A DNA stretch of 45,429 nucleotides from Thioclava sp. GXIMD2076 (GCF_037949795.1 NZ_CP149935.1:1-45429); one strand, 5' to 3'. Shown: positions 7,212-16,214, counted from the stretch's first letter. The notes: generated from the sequence alone by a model not told the origin. Made by a program: numbers and translations.

Positions 7212-7994
7212 TTAGTAGTTGACCTGCTCGAAGCCATAATTGCCTTGGTAGTCGCGCCACTCAACGAACACCGAGCGATGACGGAAGATAGACGGACAGT
7301 CCTCCCCGTATCGCTCCATCCCTGTATGTGCTTCGGGCAAGTCGGACACGGATGCCCGCGACCAGTGGAAATCGCCTTGAGTGCCGTAGGAGCCGAGGCG
7401 GACGCTGGCGCTACGGCGGCATTCGTTGTTGTCGCCGCCCGAGTATCGTTGATAGGCGCTCGTCACGTTGAAGACGCGGATCGAGCGCACGAAATCGAAC
7501 TCGTTGCCGCTGATGTCAATGTCGGCGGTTCCGTTCTCGTCGCTGTATTCACCGTCAACAAACTGCAAGGCGAAGCCCTCGGGAAGAGCCCCCGCCAGCC
7601 CGCCTGTCCTGCGGACAACGGCGGGCTGGGGCTCAAGCGCATAATCCGTGAGTGGTGCGCTCGGGAAAGACTGACGCGGGGTCGATCCGTTGCCTTCCAT
7701 GAGAATGTCATAGATGCGCGTCCGGTTAAGCTCGGACGGATCGACGTTGAAAGATGCGCCCATTGGGCAGCGCCAAATCTGAAGAGGCGGCTCGACAGGC
7801 CAAGGAGTGATGCGACGGATGAACTCGGCCCGCGCTCGGGTGCAGGGGACGGATGCAGGCCAGCCGCCTGAGAGGCAAAGGAGGATGGCACAGTCTATCT
7901 GATAGCTCTGCGCCTGCGCCCGCTCCGGGGCCGCGACAAAGCTGGACGCCGCGACGGCTGCGGCAAAGGCTGTGGTGCGGAGCAACTTTATCAT
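7212..7994 (-). CDS. Exported T4SS-associated protein, 260 aa
   Basis: A signal peptide is clear (KLLRTTAFAAAVAASSFVAAPERAQAQ, cleavage near residue 29). It is followed by a cysteine-rich segment, CAILLCLSGGWPASVPC at about 35-51, and ITPWPVEPPLQIWRCPMG near 62-79. I recall this motif pair in uncharacterised exported proteins encoded beside VirB systems of Rhodobacteraceae. The rest is soluble, with further Cys (NNECRRS, GEDCPS). It is divergent from, and shares an operator-like sequence with, the virB operon. A periplasmic accessory role in conjugation is inferred from position. Confidence 0.75.
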   Translation of the reverse strand: MIKLLRTTAFAAAVAASSFVAAPERAQAQSYQIDCAILLCLSGGWPASVPCTRARAEFIRRITPWPVEPPLQIWRCPMGASFNVDPSELNRTRIYDILMEGNGSTPRQSFPSAPLTDYALEPQPAVVRRTGGLAGALPEGFALQFVDGEYSDENGTADIDISGNEFDFVRSIRVFNVTSAYQRYSGGDNNECRRSASVRLGSYGTQGDFHWSRASVSDLPEAHTGMERYGEDCPSIFRHRSVFVEWRDYQGNYGFEQVNY

Positions 7995-8031
7995 GGTATC
8001 TCCATCGGGTTGGCAACGCTATAAGGAGGTG

Positions 8032-8049
8032 CGCAGCGTTATAATATTG
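8032..8049 (-). promoter_or_regulatory. Operator-like site upstream of the 260-aa exported protein
   Basis: Read on the minus strand this 18-mer, CAATATTATAACGCTGCG, matches the site at 8576-8593 in 15 of 18 positions. It lies about 40 nt before the start codon at 7994, a position suited to a promoter-overlapping operator. The same regulator may bind both sites. Confidence 0.5.
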
Positions 8050-8203
8050 TCTTAAGGGGTCCATGCCACGTTTTGCAACAGGATAGGAGCGGAAAAGTCG
8101 GGGCAAAGTGTAAGATCAGGTGCAAGGATGCACGAGGCAGCACCTCCCCGGCGGATAATGTTGACTATTTTTATAAGCGAAAATCCGCTCAACCAGAGCG
8201 GGT

Positions 8204-8494
8204 TCAGTCCGTTTTCACAACCTGATCGAAGAACCGCCGGTATTCCTCGCTGACTTCCTGCCCTTCCTGGAAGGCTCGCGCCCGCTCTTCATCCAAGCAC
8301 TGAAGGTAGGCGCTGAAGTCCTCGAAGTATCGCTGGTAGTCCTCATAGATGAGGTCGCGATACTCGCGCGCTGCATCAATCTCGGCAGGAAGAAACGGCC
8401 TTTCAGGCGGAAAACAGGTATCTGCTTGCGCTTCTGAAGCCAAAAAAATAGACGATATTATAAGCATGTAGCCCGCTCTAGCCCGTTGGGTCAT
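8204..8494 (-). CDS. Small exported protein, 96 aa
   Basis: A signal peptide (MLIISSIFLASEAQA, cleaved near residue 24) is followed by a small acidic, aromatic domain with two Cys (DTCFPPERPFLP and YLQCLDEERARAF), probably one disulfide. It is a second exported protein in the divergent arm of the T4SS locus, and I recall similar small proteins next to VirB clusters in Rhodobacteraceae. No catalytic motif. It shares the intergenic control region 8495-8670 with the virB operon. Confidence 0.7.
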   Translation of the reverse strand: MTQRARAGYMLIISSIFLASEAQADTCFPPERPFLPAEIDAAREYRDLIYEDYQRYFEDFSAYLQCLDEERARAFQEGQEVSEEYRRFFDQVVKTD

Positions 8495-8573
8495 CCTGCG
8501 CTATCCCTTTAGATCACTTGGGAATTGATGGTCGGTTGTGTATGCAAGGGTTAGAGCAAATCTCTTTGGGCAA

Positions 8574-8607
8574 CGCAATATTACAATGTTGCGCCCCATC
8601 TTATAAT
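8574..8607 (+). promoter_or_regulatory. Promoter and palindromic operator of the virB operon
   Basis: A near-perfect palindrome, CGCAATATT at 8574-8582 and AATGTTGCG at 8585-8593 (one mismatch), is followed by a perfect TATAAT at 8602-8607. A weak -35 (ATTACA/TTACAA at 8580-8586) lies inside the palindrome, so a bound repressor would block RNA polymerase. The first gene starts at 8671. A variant of the same site is at 8032-8049. Confidence 0.6.
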
Positions 8608-8670
8608 GTCGTAGGACTGTAGTGCCCGAGAAGGGTTCGCGGTCCGTTAGCCAAAAGGAAAGCGCCGACC

Positions 8671-9039
8671 GTGAGGACAGACCTAGACAAAGAAGCGCCT
8701 AATGTGGTTACAGAGACGCAGTTCAAGGCCCTCTTGCAACAGGGGTATCAAGCTGAGGTTGTTTGTAAAACCCCAGCGTTCCGCAAAAATGCCGTCTGGT
8801 ATGGTGAGTGGTTCATCCGTGCTGTCACCGAGGACAGATCGGTCGAGAAACTCCTTGTGCCGGGTCGGCGGTGGAACAAGCAGCCTGAGGAAATCCCTCT
8901 GCGCATCTTCAAGACCGCAAACGGCCTCATCTCGTTCCTCGAAGGGTTCGGGTTCGACCAGATACACATTCCCATGCAAAAGGGCGGTCGAGCCGTCCAC
9001 TGTCTACCGAACGGCGGCAAGCTATCTAGCAGCGAGTAG
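8671..9039 (+). CDS. Hypothetical protein heading the virB operon, 122 aa
   Basis: It begins with GTG at 8671 after AAAGGA. It is a soluble alpha/beta protein with a [33 protein letters not shown] segment near 34-70 and two Cys. No recognised domain; I vaguely recall similar short proteins annotated as plasmid replication or control proteins in Rhodobacterales, but I cannot support that. As first gene behind the operator it could be an autoregulator of the operon. Its 3' end overlaps the virB1 frame. Confidence 0.6.
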   Translation: MRTDLDKEAPNVVTETQFKALLQQGYQAEVVCKTPAFRKNAVWYGEWFIRAVTEDRSVEKLLVPGRRWNKQPEEIPLRIFKTANGLISFLEGFGFDQIHIPMQKGGRAVHCLPNGGKLSSSE

Positions 9040-9706
9040 CGCGTTCCTCGCGCTCTCCTGCACCGTAGCTCTGGCTCAGGGCATGGTGCTGGTGATGGAA
9101 GGTGACGGCTCGCTCCGCGCTTCCTCCCCTCAAACGAACTTCTCAAGAAACTACAACGATGGTGTAGGTCAAGGTTCAGCCTCCGACGAGCTGATGCTGT
9201 TCGGGGGCCGGGAAGAAGAGGCCGAAGAAGATGGATCGTTCCGCGTGGCTGCGATAGCGCCCCGCGCCGTGACGCCCCGTCCTGCGATCTTGAACGCCAT
9301 CGACCAGACCGCCCTTCGCTATGCGAGCCATCCGGCTCTGCGCCGCGCGGATATGACCGTGACGGAATGGCGGCTGCTCTTCCAATCGAACATCGAAATT
9401 GAAAGCGCCTACAACCCGAACGCCCGTAGTCATGTGGGTGCAATCGGGCTGGGGCAGCTTATGCCAGCGACAGCGTCTGACCTCGGGGTCGATCCGCACG
9501 ACTGGCAACAGAACCTCGACGGGTCAGCCCGGTATCTCCTCATGATGCTGGCCCGTTTCGGGGACGCTCGACTTGCATTGGCAGCCTACAACGCTGGCCC
9601 CGATGCGGTGGAGCGCCATCGCGGCATCCCACCCTTCCGGGAAACGCAAAACCATGTCAGCCGCGTGCTGGCCGTTTTCAACAGGCTCGAAGGAGAACAT
9701 TCATGA
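8801..9706 (+). CDS. virB1: VirB1-like lytic transglycosylase (start unresolved)
   Basis: Soluble lytic transglycosylase that opens peptidoglycan for T4SS assembly. The SLT domain is clear: catalytic Glu in [20 protein letters not shown], then [45 protein letters not shown], ending [10 protein letters not shown] convincing signal peptide ([20 protein letters not shown]) begins near 9011. However, no ATG, GTG or TTG lies just before it in frame: the nearest are TTG 8855, ATG 8801 and ATG 8789, all inside the antisense-free overlap with the 122-aa gene. The left boundary given here is therefore provisional. The stop overlaps virB2 by 4 nt. Confidence 0.85.
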   Translation: MVSGSSVLSPRTDRSRNSLCRVGGGTSSLRKSLCASSRPQTASSRSSKGSGSTRYTFPCKRAVEPSTVYRTAASYLAASSAFLALSCTVALAQGMVLVMEGDGSLRASSPQTNFSRNYNDGVGQGSASDELMLFGGREEEAEEDGSFRVAAIAPRAVTPRPAILNAIDQTALRYASHPALRRADMTVTEWRLLFQSNIEIESAYNPNARSHVGAIGLGQLMPATASDLGVDPHDWQQNLDGSARYLLMMLARFGDARLALAAYNAGPDAVERHRGIPPFRETQNHVSRVLAVFNRLEGEHS

Positions 9707-9993
9707 AGCCTAACATTAACGCCCTTGTCGCGATCTGCGGGATTCTGCTTTTCGCGGCGCAACCGGCACTGGCGCAGAGTATCGACCTGTCGCCGGTCCA
9801 AGCGATGCTGCAAGGCCTCGTTGACGCCATCACCGGCCCGCTCGGCATCGTTATCGGCACCCTCGCCGTAATCGCCGTGTTCCTGTCTTGGCTCTTCAAC
9901 ATCATCGACCTCCGCCAAGCCATGTGGGTCTTGGTCGGGATCGCCGGCATCGCGGCAGCGCCCACGATCGTTGCGGCAATCTGGTCCTCGTAA
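9703..9993 (+). CDS. virB2: VirB2 pilin, 96 aa
   Basis: Major pilus subunit. A long signal peptide ([25 protein letters not shown]) is followed by a mature region of about 71 residues with two hydrophobic helices ([18 protein letters not shown] and [22 protein letters not shown]) joined by a short polar loop, the standard VirB2 layout. The start ATG overlaps the virB1 stop (ATGA). Size and position between virB1 and virB3 are as expected. Confidence 0.95.
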   Translation: MKPNINALVAICGILLFAAQPALAQSIDLSPVQAMLQGLVDAITGPLGIVIGTLAVIAVFLSWLFNIIDLRQAMWVLVGIAGIAAAPTIVAAIWSS

Positions 9994-10005
9994 GGAGCTC
10001 GAACG

Positions 10006-10284
10006 ATGGCAGAACAGTCTCGTCTCTTCCTCGGCTTAGTGCGGCCCCCCAAGCTCTTTGGGCTGCCGATCATGTATGCAATGGTCTGGCTTTTCGGGTC
10101 TGTTCTGATCTTCGTCTGGGTTCAGCATTGGTTGGTCGTCGCTCTCGCGGCGGCGGCCTACCCCTTGCTCTGGAAAGCAGCGGATTGGGACGAAAATTTC
10201 CTGAATGTGGTCGTCACCACGCTGCAAGTCACCCGCCCGACAGTTAACCGGAAAATCCACGGTGGAGACAGCTATGCCCCGTGA
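10006..10284 (+). CDS. virB3: VirB3 inner-membrane protein, 92 aa
   Basis: Small inner-membrane component of the T4SS. The N-terminus LFLGLVRPPKLFGLP is typical, followed by one hairpin-like hydrophobic region (MYAMVWLFGSVLIFVWVQHWLVVALAAAAYPLLW). A GGAG Shine-Dalgarno lies 7 nt before the ATG. The 3' end overlaps virB4 by 11 nt. VirB3 works with VirB4 at the base of the channel. Confidence 0.93.
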   Translation: MAEQSRLFLGLVRPPKLFGLPIMYAMVWLFGSVLIFVWVQHWLVVALAAAAYPLLWKAADWDENFLNVVVTTLQVTRPTVNRKIHGGDSYAP

Positions 10285-12637
10285 TACGAATTATGACGCC
10301 CGCAGTTTGCTCCCGACTTGGTTTGGCCGGGAAGCGAAGCTCGGCAAGATGCTCCCCTACATCAGTCTCGTTGACGAACAGACGGTGCGGACACGCGGCA
10401 ACGAGCTGTTCCAGTGCATCCGCTTGGATGGGGTAAACAGCGACACCACGGATGACGCATACCTGGATCGCACCCGCGCCCTTTTCGCGTCCGTCATCGC
10501 CCGGATCGGCCCGGAATGCTCCTTCTACGTCCACAAGGTTTCCAAGGCTATCAACGTCGATCTCGATCCAGTGGAAGGTGATACTTTCGCTGCTGCGGTT
10601 GATCGGCGTTGGCGCCAGTCACTCAATGACAGCCAACTGCGCGACAAGACGCTGACCCTGACGGTTCTGAACCGCCCGCCAGTTGGCTCGAAACTTCCCT
10701 TCCGGGCTGCAAAGTCCGTGGAGCTGATGCGCTCGCAGACGGAAAAGCGTCTCGCGCGGCTTCAAGAGGTCGTCCGTTTTCTCATGTCTTCCTTCGGGGA
10801 CATGAACCCGCGCCTGCTCGATGAACCGTCCGGGGAGCTGCTCGGCTTCCTCGGCTCTCTGAACACGGGACAAGAACTGCCTCTCTATCGAGGTCCTGCA
10901 ACTAGCATTGTGTCAGAGAACGTCGCGAATACTCGCGTCACCTTCAAAGGCGATAGGTTCTATCTGTCTGAGGGCACGACCGGCCCGCGTGTTGGCTCGA
11001 TCTTCGCGGTGAAGGATTACCCCGAGAAGACCCATTGCACGATGTTCGATGAACTGAACCTGCCGGTCGATATGATCGTCACCCACAGCTTCACCCCGAT
11101 CAATAGCAACTGGATGGCGGGGCGCATCAAGCGGATGATGAAGATGCGGGCCTCGGCCAACGATGGCGCTTTCTCTCTGACCGACGAACTGCCGACCGCC
11201 CTTGATGATCTTGAGTCCAAGCGTCTCAGCTTTGGCGATCATCATATGACAGTGGCCGTCTTCGCAGACAGTGAAGAACAGCTTTCCAGCATCGGCGGCG
11301 AAATCAAGAACACAGCTTCGACCGAAGGTGTGAACTTGGTTTCGGAAGGGTTCGCCAGCGCGACCCACTACTTTGCGCAGCACCCCGGAAACGCTCACGC
11401 GCGTAGTCGCAAAGGGGCGGTGACGAACCGCAACTTCGCGGACTTCGCAGCCTTCCACCGCACCCCGCTTGGAAAGAACGCGAAACAGGTGCCGTGGGGC
11501 AAAGTGATCTCGATGTTCCCGACGCCGGAGTCCTCGGCGTTCCGATTCAATTACCACGAGCTGGGATCGCCAGACAAAGAGCCGACCGGCGGTCACACGC
11601 TGATCCTAGGCCGTCCCGGTTCGGGTAAGTCCGTCCTCTCGGCCTTCCTGATGACGCAAGCCCGCCGCGCGGGCGCTCGGCTCTTCGTCTTCGACTACCG
11701 GCTCGGCATGGAGATGGCTGTGCGCGCGAACGGCGGGCGCTATTCCTCGATCAAGGCGGGCGATGCCACTGGCCTTAATCCGCTCTGGACCGAAGTGGAC
11801 GAGCGCGGGCAGGCGTGGCTTTCTGACTGGCTGGCCTCTTTGATCCACCGTAATGACAAGCCTCTGACCCCCGCACAGACAAACCTCATTCAGCAGGTGG
11901 TGCGCCAAAACGCGACGGCCAGCGATGCGAACCTGCGGAACTGGCATGACCTGGCCTCGCTGTTCGTCTCGGCCGATGACGGCGGGGATCTTCACGAACG
12001 GCTCCAAGAATGGACTGCCGAAGGCCGTTATGGTTGGATTTTCGGACAGACCCGCGAAGACACCTTCTCTCTGAAAGGCGAAGTCGTTGGCTTCGACCTG
12101 ACCGGCATTCTCGACAGCGAAAGCGAAAAAGAGCGGATGGCGGTTTTGTCCTACCTGTTCCGCAGGGTGGAGCGTGTCATTGAAGATCGCAAGCCGACGA
12201 TCATCGTCATTGATGAAGCGTGGAAAGCTCTCGACAACGGCTATTTTGCTGAACGGCTTTCCAACTGGCTCGTGACGGCGCGGAAGCAGAATGCGGTCGT
12301 TGTGATGATGACGCAATACGCCAGTCAGCTCGAACAGACGCGGACGGGCAAGACCATCGTTGAGGCGGTCCCGACGCAAATCCTACTCCCGAACATCCGA
12401 GCCAAAGCATCAGACTACGAAATGCTGAACCTGCACGAGAAAGAACTTTCCGTGCTTTTGGAATCCAGCCCTGCGTCTCGGGTTGGGCTGGTGCGTGATG
12501 ACCAAGGGTCGGTCTGCATTAACGCAAATCTGAGCGCCCTCGGGCCGCTCCTAACCATCCTCGGCGGGATGGAAAAAGGTGAACAGTTGGTGGGTGCCGA
12601 TTACCGCCAGCGCGAAGATTTTTGGAGGGTCGAATGA
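10274..12637 (+). CDS. virB4: VirB4 T4SS ATPase, 787 aa
   Basis: Cytoplasmic ATPase that powers pilus assembly and export. The N-terminal CagE/VirB4 region spans about residues 1-400. The C-terminal ATPase domain has Walker A GRPGSGKS at about 444-451, a FVFDYRLGMEM region, Walker B TIIVIDEAWKAL at about 642-653 and the motif VVVMMTQYASQLEQT. Length matches the family. The ATG at 10274 has GGAG upstream; the open frame extends further left only through virB3. It is coupled to the next gene by ATGA. Confidence 0.97.
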   Translation: MPRDTNYDARSLLPTWFGREAKLGKMLPYISLVDEQTVRTRGNELFQCIRLDGVNSDTTDDAYLDRTRALFASVIARIGPECSFYVHKVSKAINVDLDPVEGDTFAAAVDRRWRQSLNDSQLRDKTLTLTVLNRPPVGSKLPFRAAKSVELMRSQTEKRLARLQEVVRFLMSSFGDMNPRLLDEPSGELLGFLGSLNTGQELPLYRGPATSIVSENVANTRVTFKGDRFYLSEGTTGPRVGSIFAVKDYPEKTHCTMFDELNLPVDMIVTHSFTPINSNWMAGRIKRMMKMRASANDGAFSLTDELPTALDDLESKRLSFGDHHMTVAVFADSEEQLSSIGGEIKNTASTEGVNLVSEGFASATHYFAQHPGNAHARSRKGAVTNRNFADFAAFHRTPLGKNAKQVPWGKVISMFPTPESSAFRFNYHELGSPDKEPTGGHTLILGRPGSGKSVLSAFLMTQARRAGARLFVFDYRLGMEMAVRANGGRYSSIKAGDATGLNPLWTEVDERGQAWLSDWLASLIHRNDKPLTPAQTNLIQQVVRQNATASDANLRNWHDLASLFVSADDGGDLHERLQEWTAEGRYGWIFGQTREDTFSLKGEVVGFDLTGILDSESEKERMAVLSYLFRRVERVIEDRKPTIIVIDEAWKALDNGYFAERLSNWLVTARKQNAVVVMMTQYASQLEQTRTGKTIVEAVPTQILLPNIRAKASDYEMLNLHEKELSVLLESSPASRVGLVRDDQGSVCINANLSALGPLLTILGGMEKGEQLVGADYRQREDFWRVE

Positions 12638-12858
12638 AAACCACCGCAATCCTTTTCTTGATTACAGGTCTCGGGCTGGCGGGCTGTGCAGAGTATCGCC
12701 CCTCCGAAGCGAATTGCTTTGACCGGGTAACGCGCAGCTCAAACAGCATGGCGTTCTTGGCATCGCCTGAGCCCTCGCCTGCCGCTCATATTTCCACGAA
12801 ATCGGCCCCTTGCGTATTCACACCCCTCGGAGGGCCGGAGGGCCTTGGCGATGGCTAA
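12634..12858 (+). CDS. virB7: VirB7-like lipoprotein, 74 aa
   Basis: A lipoprotein signal (KTTAILFLITGLGLAGC) has its lipobox Cys near residue 18. The mature part of about 56 residues has two more Cys, in EANCFDR and SAPCVF. Size, signal and position suit VirB7, the outer-membrane lipoprotein that anchors VirB9, although the gene lies before virB5 and not before virB8, and VirB7 proteins share little sequence. An entry-exclusion-type lipoprotein is the alternative. It overlaps virB4 by 4 nt and the next gene by 8 nt. Confidence 0.65.
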   Translation: MKTTAILFLITGLGLAGCAEYRPSEANCFDRVTRSSNSMAFLASPEPSPAAHISTKSAPCVFTPLGGPEGLGDG

Positions 12859-13996
12859 AAGCGCGGCCCTGACCCTCACGGCTATGCTGTGGGCCAGCTC
12901 GGCGCTCGCGCAGGGTGTGCCCACTGTTGATGGCACCCTGATTATTCGCAACGAGGCGTCGAATGCCCACCGGGAAAGCGATCTCGCGACCCAGCGAGAA
13001 ACCCTGTCGGTGCAAGAGGCGATCGACGAAATCGAGCGGCAGCAGCTTGCCGTTCTGGAACAGATTCTGGATGCCCAGACCAGCATCGGCGGGCAGGGCA
13101 TTCCTGAAATGGTGGCCGACCTCGAAGATGGGGAAGAGCCTGAGCAATCGGCTGATGTGGTCTTCGATCCCGAAGACAGCAACCCGGCAGGTGCGCAGAT
13201 GTTCGGGGATGCAGCGCAGAACGTCGAAGAGCTGATTATTCAAGTCGCGTCCGAGACACATGGCTTGTCGGGCGTGTCCCAAGCAGGCTTCTCCGTTCGG
13301 GAATGGCGCTACATGCTCCAAGCCCTGATTTGGCAGGAAAGCCGCTTCTCGATTGGCGCTCGCTCTCCGGTTGGGGCTTTCGGTCTGACGCAGATTATGC
13401 CCGCAACCGCTGGCGATCTCGGCATCTACCCAGATTACTACGATAGCCCCTATTTGCAGGTTAAGGGCGGCGCTCGCTACCTCGCCCAGATGCTCGCCAT
13501 TTTCGACGGCAACATCATCAACGGTCTTGCCGCATACAACGCGGGACCGGGTAACGTGCAGAACTACGGCGGGGTGCCCCCGTTTGAGGAAACCCAGCAT
13601 TACGTCCAGGTGATCCCCGCGAAATACAATGAGTATCTCGCCCTTGGTGGCGGCGGCGATGCGGTCGGCACAATCGACCCGGCTCTGATGGCGAACTCGA
13701 ACCTCTCCTTCGCCGGGGCCAACGCGACTTTCTACGGCAATAGCTCGATGACGACTGTTCAAGCCTCGGCTGCCCGTCTTCGCAGCATCGTCCAGCGGAT
13801 CGGTGAAACGCAGGACGTTCAAGAGGCTATGGCGCTCAACAGCTATGCCCGAGCGGAAGTTGCACGGCTAGTCGCCAATCTGACGCGTCTTCGGGCTGCG
13901 CGGAACCGCACGGCCAGCGCCCACACCGTTGCTCTCGCCGCCGACCGCCAGCGTGAACAGCAATACATGAATTTCGATATGGAGGATTTGGAATGA
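12851..13996 (+). CDS. Second lytic transglycosylase with VirB5-like N-terminus, 381 aa
   Basis: A signal peptide ending ALAQ is followed by GVPTVD, the same start as mature VirB5 encoded next, then a helical region (about 40-90). The SLT domain has the catalytic Glu in LIWQESRFSIGARSPVG, then GAFGLTQIMPATAGDLGIY, GARYLAQMLAIF, AAYNAGPGNVQNYGG and HYVQVI. The C-terminal 120 residues are helical and end in YMNFDMEDLE, close to the FMDFTMPDLSAE end of VirB5. It therefore looks like an SLT domain set into a VirB5-type scaffold, perhaps coupling peptidoglycan cutting to pilus-tip assembly. ATG at 12851 chosen; the TTG two codons upstream is less likely. Confidence 0.88.
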   Translation: MAKSAALTLTAMLWASSALAQGVPTVDGTLIIRNEASNAHRESDLATQRETLSVQEAIDEIERQQLAVLEQILDAQTSIGGQGIPEMVADLEDGEEPEQSADVVFDPEDSNPAGAQMFGDAAQNVEELIIQVASETHGLSGVSQAGFSVREWRYMLQALIWQESRFSIGARSPVGAFGLTQIMPATAGDLGIYPDYYDSPYLQVKGGARYLAQMLAIFDGNIINGLAAYNAGPGNVQNYGGVPPFEETQHYVQVIPAKYNEYLALGGGGDAVGTIDPALMANSNLSFAGANATFYGNSSMTTVQASAARLRSIVQRIGETQDVQEAMALNSYARAEVARLVANLTRLRAARNRTASAHTVALAADRQREQQYMNFDMEDLE

Positions 13997-14844
13997 TGAA
14001 ACTGTCGATGAAGATCAACGCGCTTGTCCGCAAAATCGCAACCGCCTGTTTCCTCGGCCTCGGCTTGACCGCTGCCCCCGTGTCGCTTCTCGGGACCACG
14101 GCCCCCGCCGCCTACGCGCAAGGGGTGCCCACAGTAGACACCCAGAATATTGCGCAGGAAATTCGTCAGCTTCAGCAGATGATCGAAGATGAAATTCTTC
14201 AGAACGATCAGCTCGTTCAACTGCAAAACCAGTTCCAGACGCTCCAAGATCAATATACCCAGCTTCAAGAAACCTACGCTGCGCTCACCGGCCTGATGGA
14301 CCTTCCCGAAGTCATCCAGACGGAAATGGAAGAGTGGCTTAACGGCGTGCTCGATCAAGAGTTTGGCGACATTACCGACACGATTGCCGCGATCCAGAAC
14401 GGCGATTGGTCGGGACTGACTGGATCGGGATCAGGTGAAATCCGCACTCAGATGGAACGCGTCCTGGCCGAAGCTGGCTTCGATGAAGACACCCTCTCCG
14501 AAATGGCTCGCAGCGGCAACGGTGGAGCGGAGCGTGTTGCAACGGCAGCCACCACCGGAGCGATGGTCTCGGCCGCAGGTCAAAACAGCTACAACGAGGC
14601 GGGCGAGTCCCTTGAGCGGGTTGATCGCCTTGTCGGAATGATCGGTGACATGGAAACGCTGAAAGACAGCATCGACCTGAACACCCGCGTCACCGCAGAA
14701 AACGCAATCGCTCTGGTCGCTCTTACCCAGCTCATGGCCGTTGGTGCCGTTGGTGAAGGGCAAGCTGGCGTCATCGAGGCGGCAGACCGGGCAGAAGAAG
14801 ATCGCTTCATGGACTTCACCATGCCCGATCTTTCGGCAGAATAA
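13993..14844 (+). CDS. virB5: VirB5/TrbJ-family minor pilin, 283 aa
   Basis: An extended signal peptide (about 43 residues, ending APAAYAQ) is followed by GVPTVDTQNIAQEIRQLQQM, typical of VirB5/TrbJ. Two long helices (about 55-110, Gln-rich) and a C-terminal helical region (about 215-265, NTRVTAENAIALVALTQLMA) follow. VirB5 sits at the pilus tip and affects host contact. The start overlaps the transglycosylase stop by 4 nt. An ATG at 14008 is a possible alternative start. Confidence 0.88.
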   Translation: MMKLSMKINALVRKIATACFLGLGLTAAPVSLLGTTAPAAYAQGVPTVDTQNIAQEIRQLQQMIEDEILQNDQLVQLQNQFQTLQDQYTQLQETYAALTGLMDLPEVIQTEMEEWLNGVLDQEFGDITDTIAAIQNGDWSGLTGSGSGEIRTQMERVLAEAGFDEDTLSEMARSGNGGAERVATAATTGAMVSAAGQNSYNEAGESLERVDRLVGMIGDMETLKDSIDLNTRVTAENAIALVALTQLMAVGAVGEGQAGVIEAADRAEEDRFMDFTMPDLSAE

Positions 14845-14857
14845 GCGAGGCAGACAA

Positions 14858-15511
14858 GTGGCTAAGGATCAAGAAATCATTGAGGAAGAGCTGATTTTCG
14901 GCGCGCGGCGTCGGGAACAGCTTTGGCAGAAGCTGGCCTTTGTCGGGTTGGGTTTCGGTGTTCTCGGGTGCCTCGGGGCCGCGACTGTCGCGATCCTCGA
15001 CGTGGACCCGCCGCCCGTTGTTGTCCCTTATGACCCCAACACCGGCATGGCCTTGCCGAATGCAGCGGTTGAAGCGGTGCGGGTGACGGAAAATCAGGCA
15101 GTAATCGAGGCCGAAGTTTTCCGCTATGTCACTCAGCGCGAGACTTACAATCAGCTCGACAACGATGTGCGGGTGCGTGGCATCCTTGCCATGTCAGACG
15201 GCAATGCTGAAGCAAGTCTGCGGTCCCTCTGGAACAGCGCGAACTCGAACTATCCGCCGACCGTCTACGGCGCGGATGCGCGGCTCGATGTGGAAATTCT
15301 CAGCATCAACCGGATCGGCAATAACCGTGCGACCGTCCGCCTTCGTAAGCGTCTTGCGTCCCAGCAGGGGACGCAAACCGGCCTTTTCACCGTGACGATG
15401 ATGTATGACTTCCGGCCCGAAGAGCGCCGCCAGATTGATGAGGTCTGGACGAACCCCTTCGGCTTCACCGTCACCGAATACGCGATCCGCTCGGACAGAT
15501 TGGAGAACTAA
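14858..15511 (+). CDS. virB8: VirB8 inner-membrane T4SS protein, 217 aa
   Basis: Bitopic inner-membrane scaffold of the channel. An N-terminal cytoplasmic tail (VAKDQEIIEEELIFGARRREQ) and one membrane segment (LAFVGLGFGVLGCLGAATVAIL) precede a periplasmic NTF2-like domain with the RYVTQRETYNQLDND signature and NPFGFTVTEY near the end. Translation starts at GTG 14858, with GAGG 8 nt upstream and 13 nt after the virB5 stop. Length matches the family. Confidence 0.93.
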   Translation: MAKDQEIIEEELIFGARRREQLWQKLAFVGLGFGVLGCLGAATVAILDVDPPPVVVPYDPNTGMALPNAAVEAVRVTENQAVIEAEVFRYVTQRETYNQLDNDVRVRGILAMSDGNAEASLRSLWNSANSNYPPTVYGADARLDVEILSINRIGNNRATVRLRKRLASQQGTQTGLFTVTMMYDFRPEERRQIDEVWTNPFGFTVTEYAIRSDRLEN

Positions 15512-15512
15512 C

Positions 15513-16214
15513 ATGAAATTTCTCAAAACCAGCCTCCTGTCTGTCGCGCTCGCACTGGCAACCGCACCAGCCTTTGCGGAAAGCAACCCGCGGGCGGGCA
15601 GCCACGATAGCCGCGTCCGCATAGCAACCTATACCGATGGGCAGGTCTATCGCCTTCGCGTGAGCCTGACGCATGTTACTTCTGTCGAATTTGGACAGGG
15701 CGAAACCATCCGCTCGATCATCGCAGGGGACACCGAGGGCTTTCAGCTCGACGGCGTTCCTGGGGGCCGCGCCTTCGCTGTGAAACCTTTGGCGCGCGGC
15801 GTCAGCACAAACATCACCGTCTACACCAACCAGCGCAGCTACTACTTCAACGTCACGGAGTCGTCGTCGCCAACCTACTACGTTGTGCAATTCCAATATC
15901 CTCAGTCCCGTGCCCGCCCGAAGAACGCCGTCGCGCAGCGAGCGCCCAACTATAATTATGCAGCGAGCGGCAGAACGGAAATCACGCCGGTCACGGTCTG
16001 GGATGATGGCACCTTCACCTATTTCCGGTTTGCGCCGAACGCGCCGGTCCCTGCTGTCTTCCAATATTCGTCAGGTCGAGAGCGCACGGTGAACAGCCAA
16101 CAGATCGAAGATGGCGTTATTCGCGTGTCTGGGGTGAACCGTCGATGGGTGCTGCGCCTTGGCGACACCATCGTTTGCATTGAGGAAAACACCGCAGGAG
16201 GCACGGGCTCATGA
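15513..16214 (+). CDS. virB9: VirB9 outer-membrane core protein, 233 aa
   Basis: A signal peptide (FLKTSLLSVALALATAPAFA) is followed by NPRAGSHDSRVRIATYTDGQVYRL, the typical VirB9 N-terminal start. The C-terminal beta domain reads ITPVTVWDDGTFTYFRF, with VSGVNRRWVLRLGD near the end. It forms the core complex with VirB7 and VirB10. The start lies 1 nt after the virB8 stop; the 3' end overlaps virB10 by 4 nt. Confidence 0.95.
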   Translation: MKFLKTSLLSVALALATAPAFAESNPRAGSHDSRVRIATYTDGQVYRLRVSLTHVTSVEFGQGETIRSIIAGDTEGFQLDGVPGGRAFAVKPLARGVSTNITVYTNQRSYYFNVTESSSPTYYVVQFQYPQSRARPKNAVAQRAPNYNYAASGRTEITPVTVWDDGTFTYFRFAPNAPVPAVFQYSSGRERTVNSQQIEDGVIRVSGVNRRWVLRLGDTIVCIEENTAGGTGS

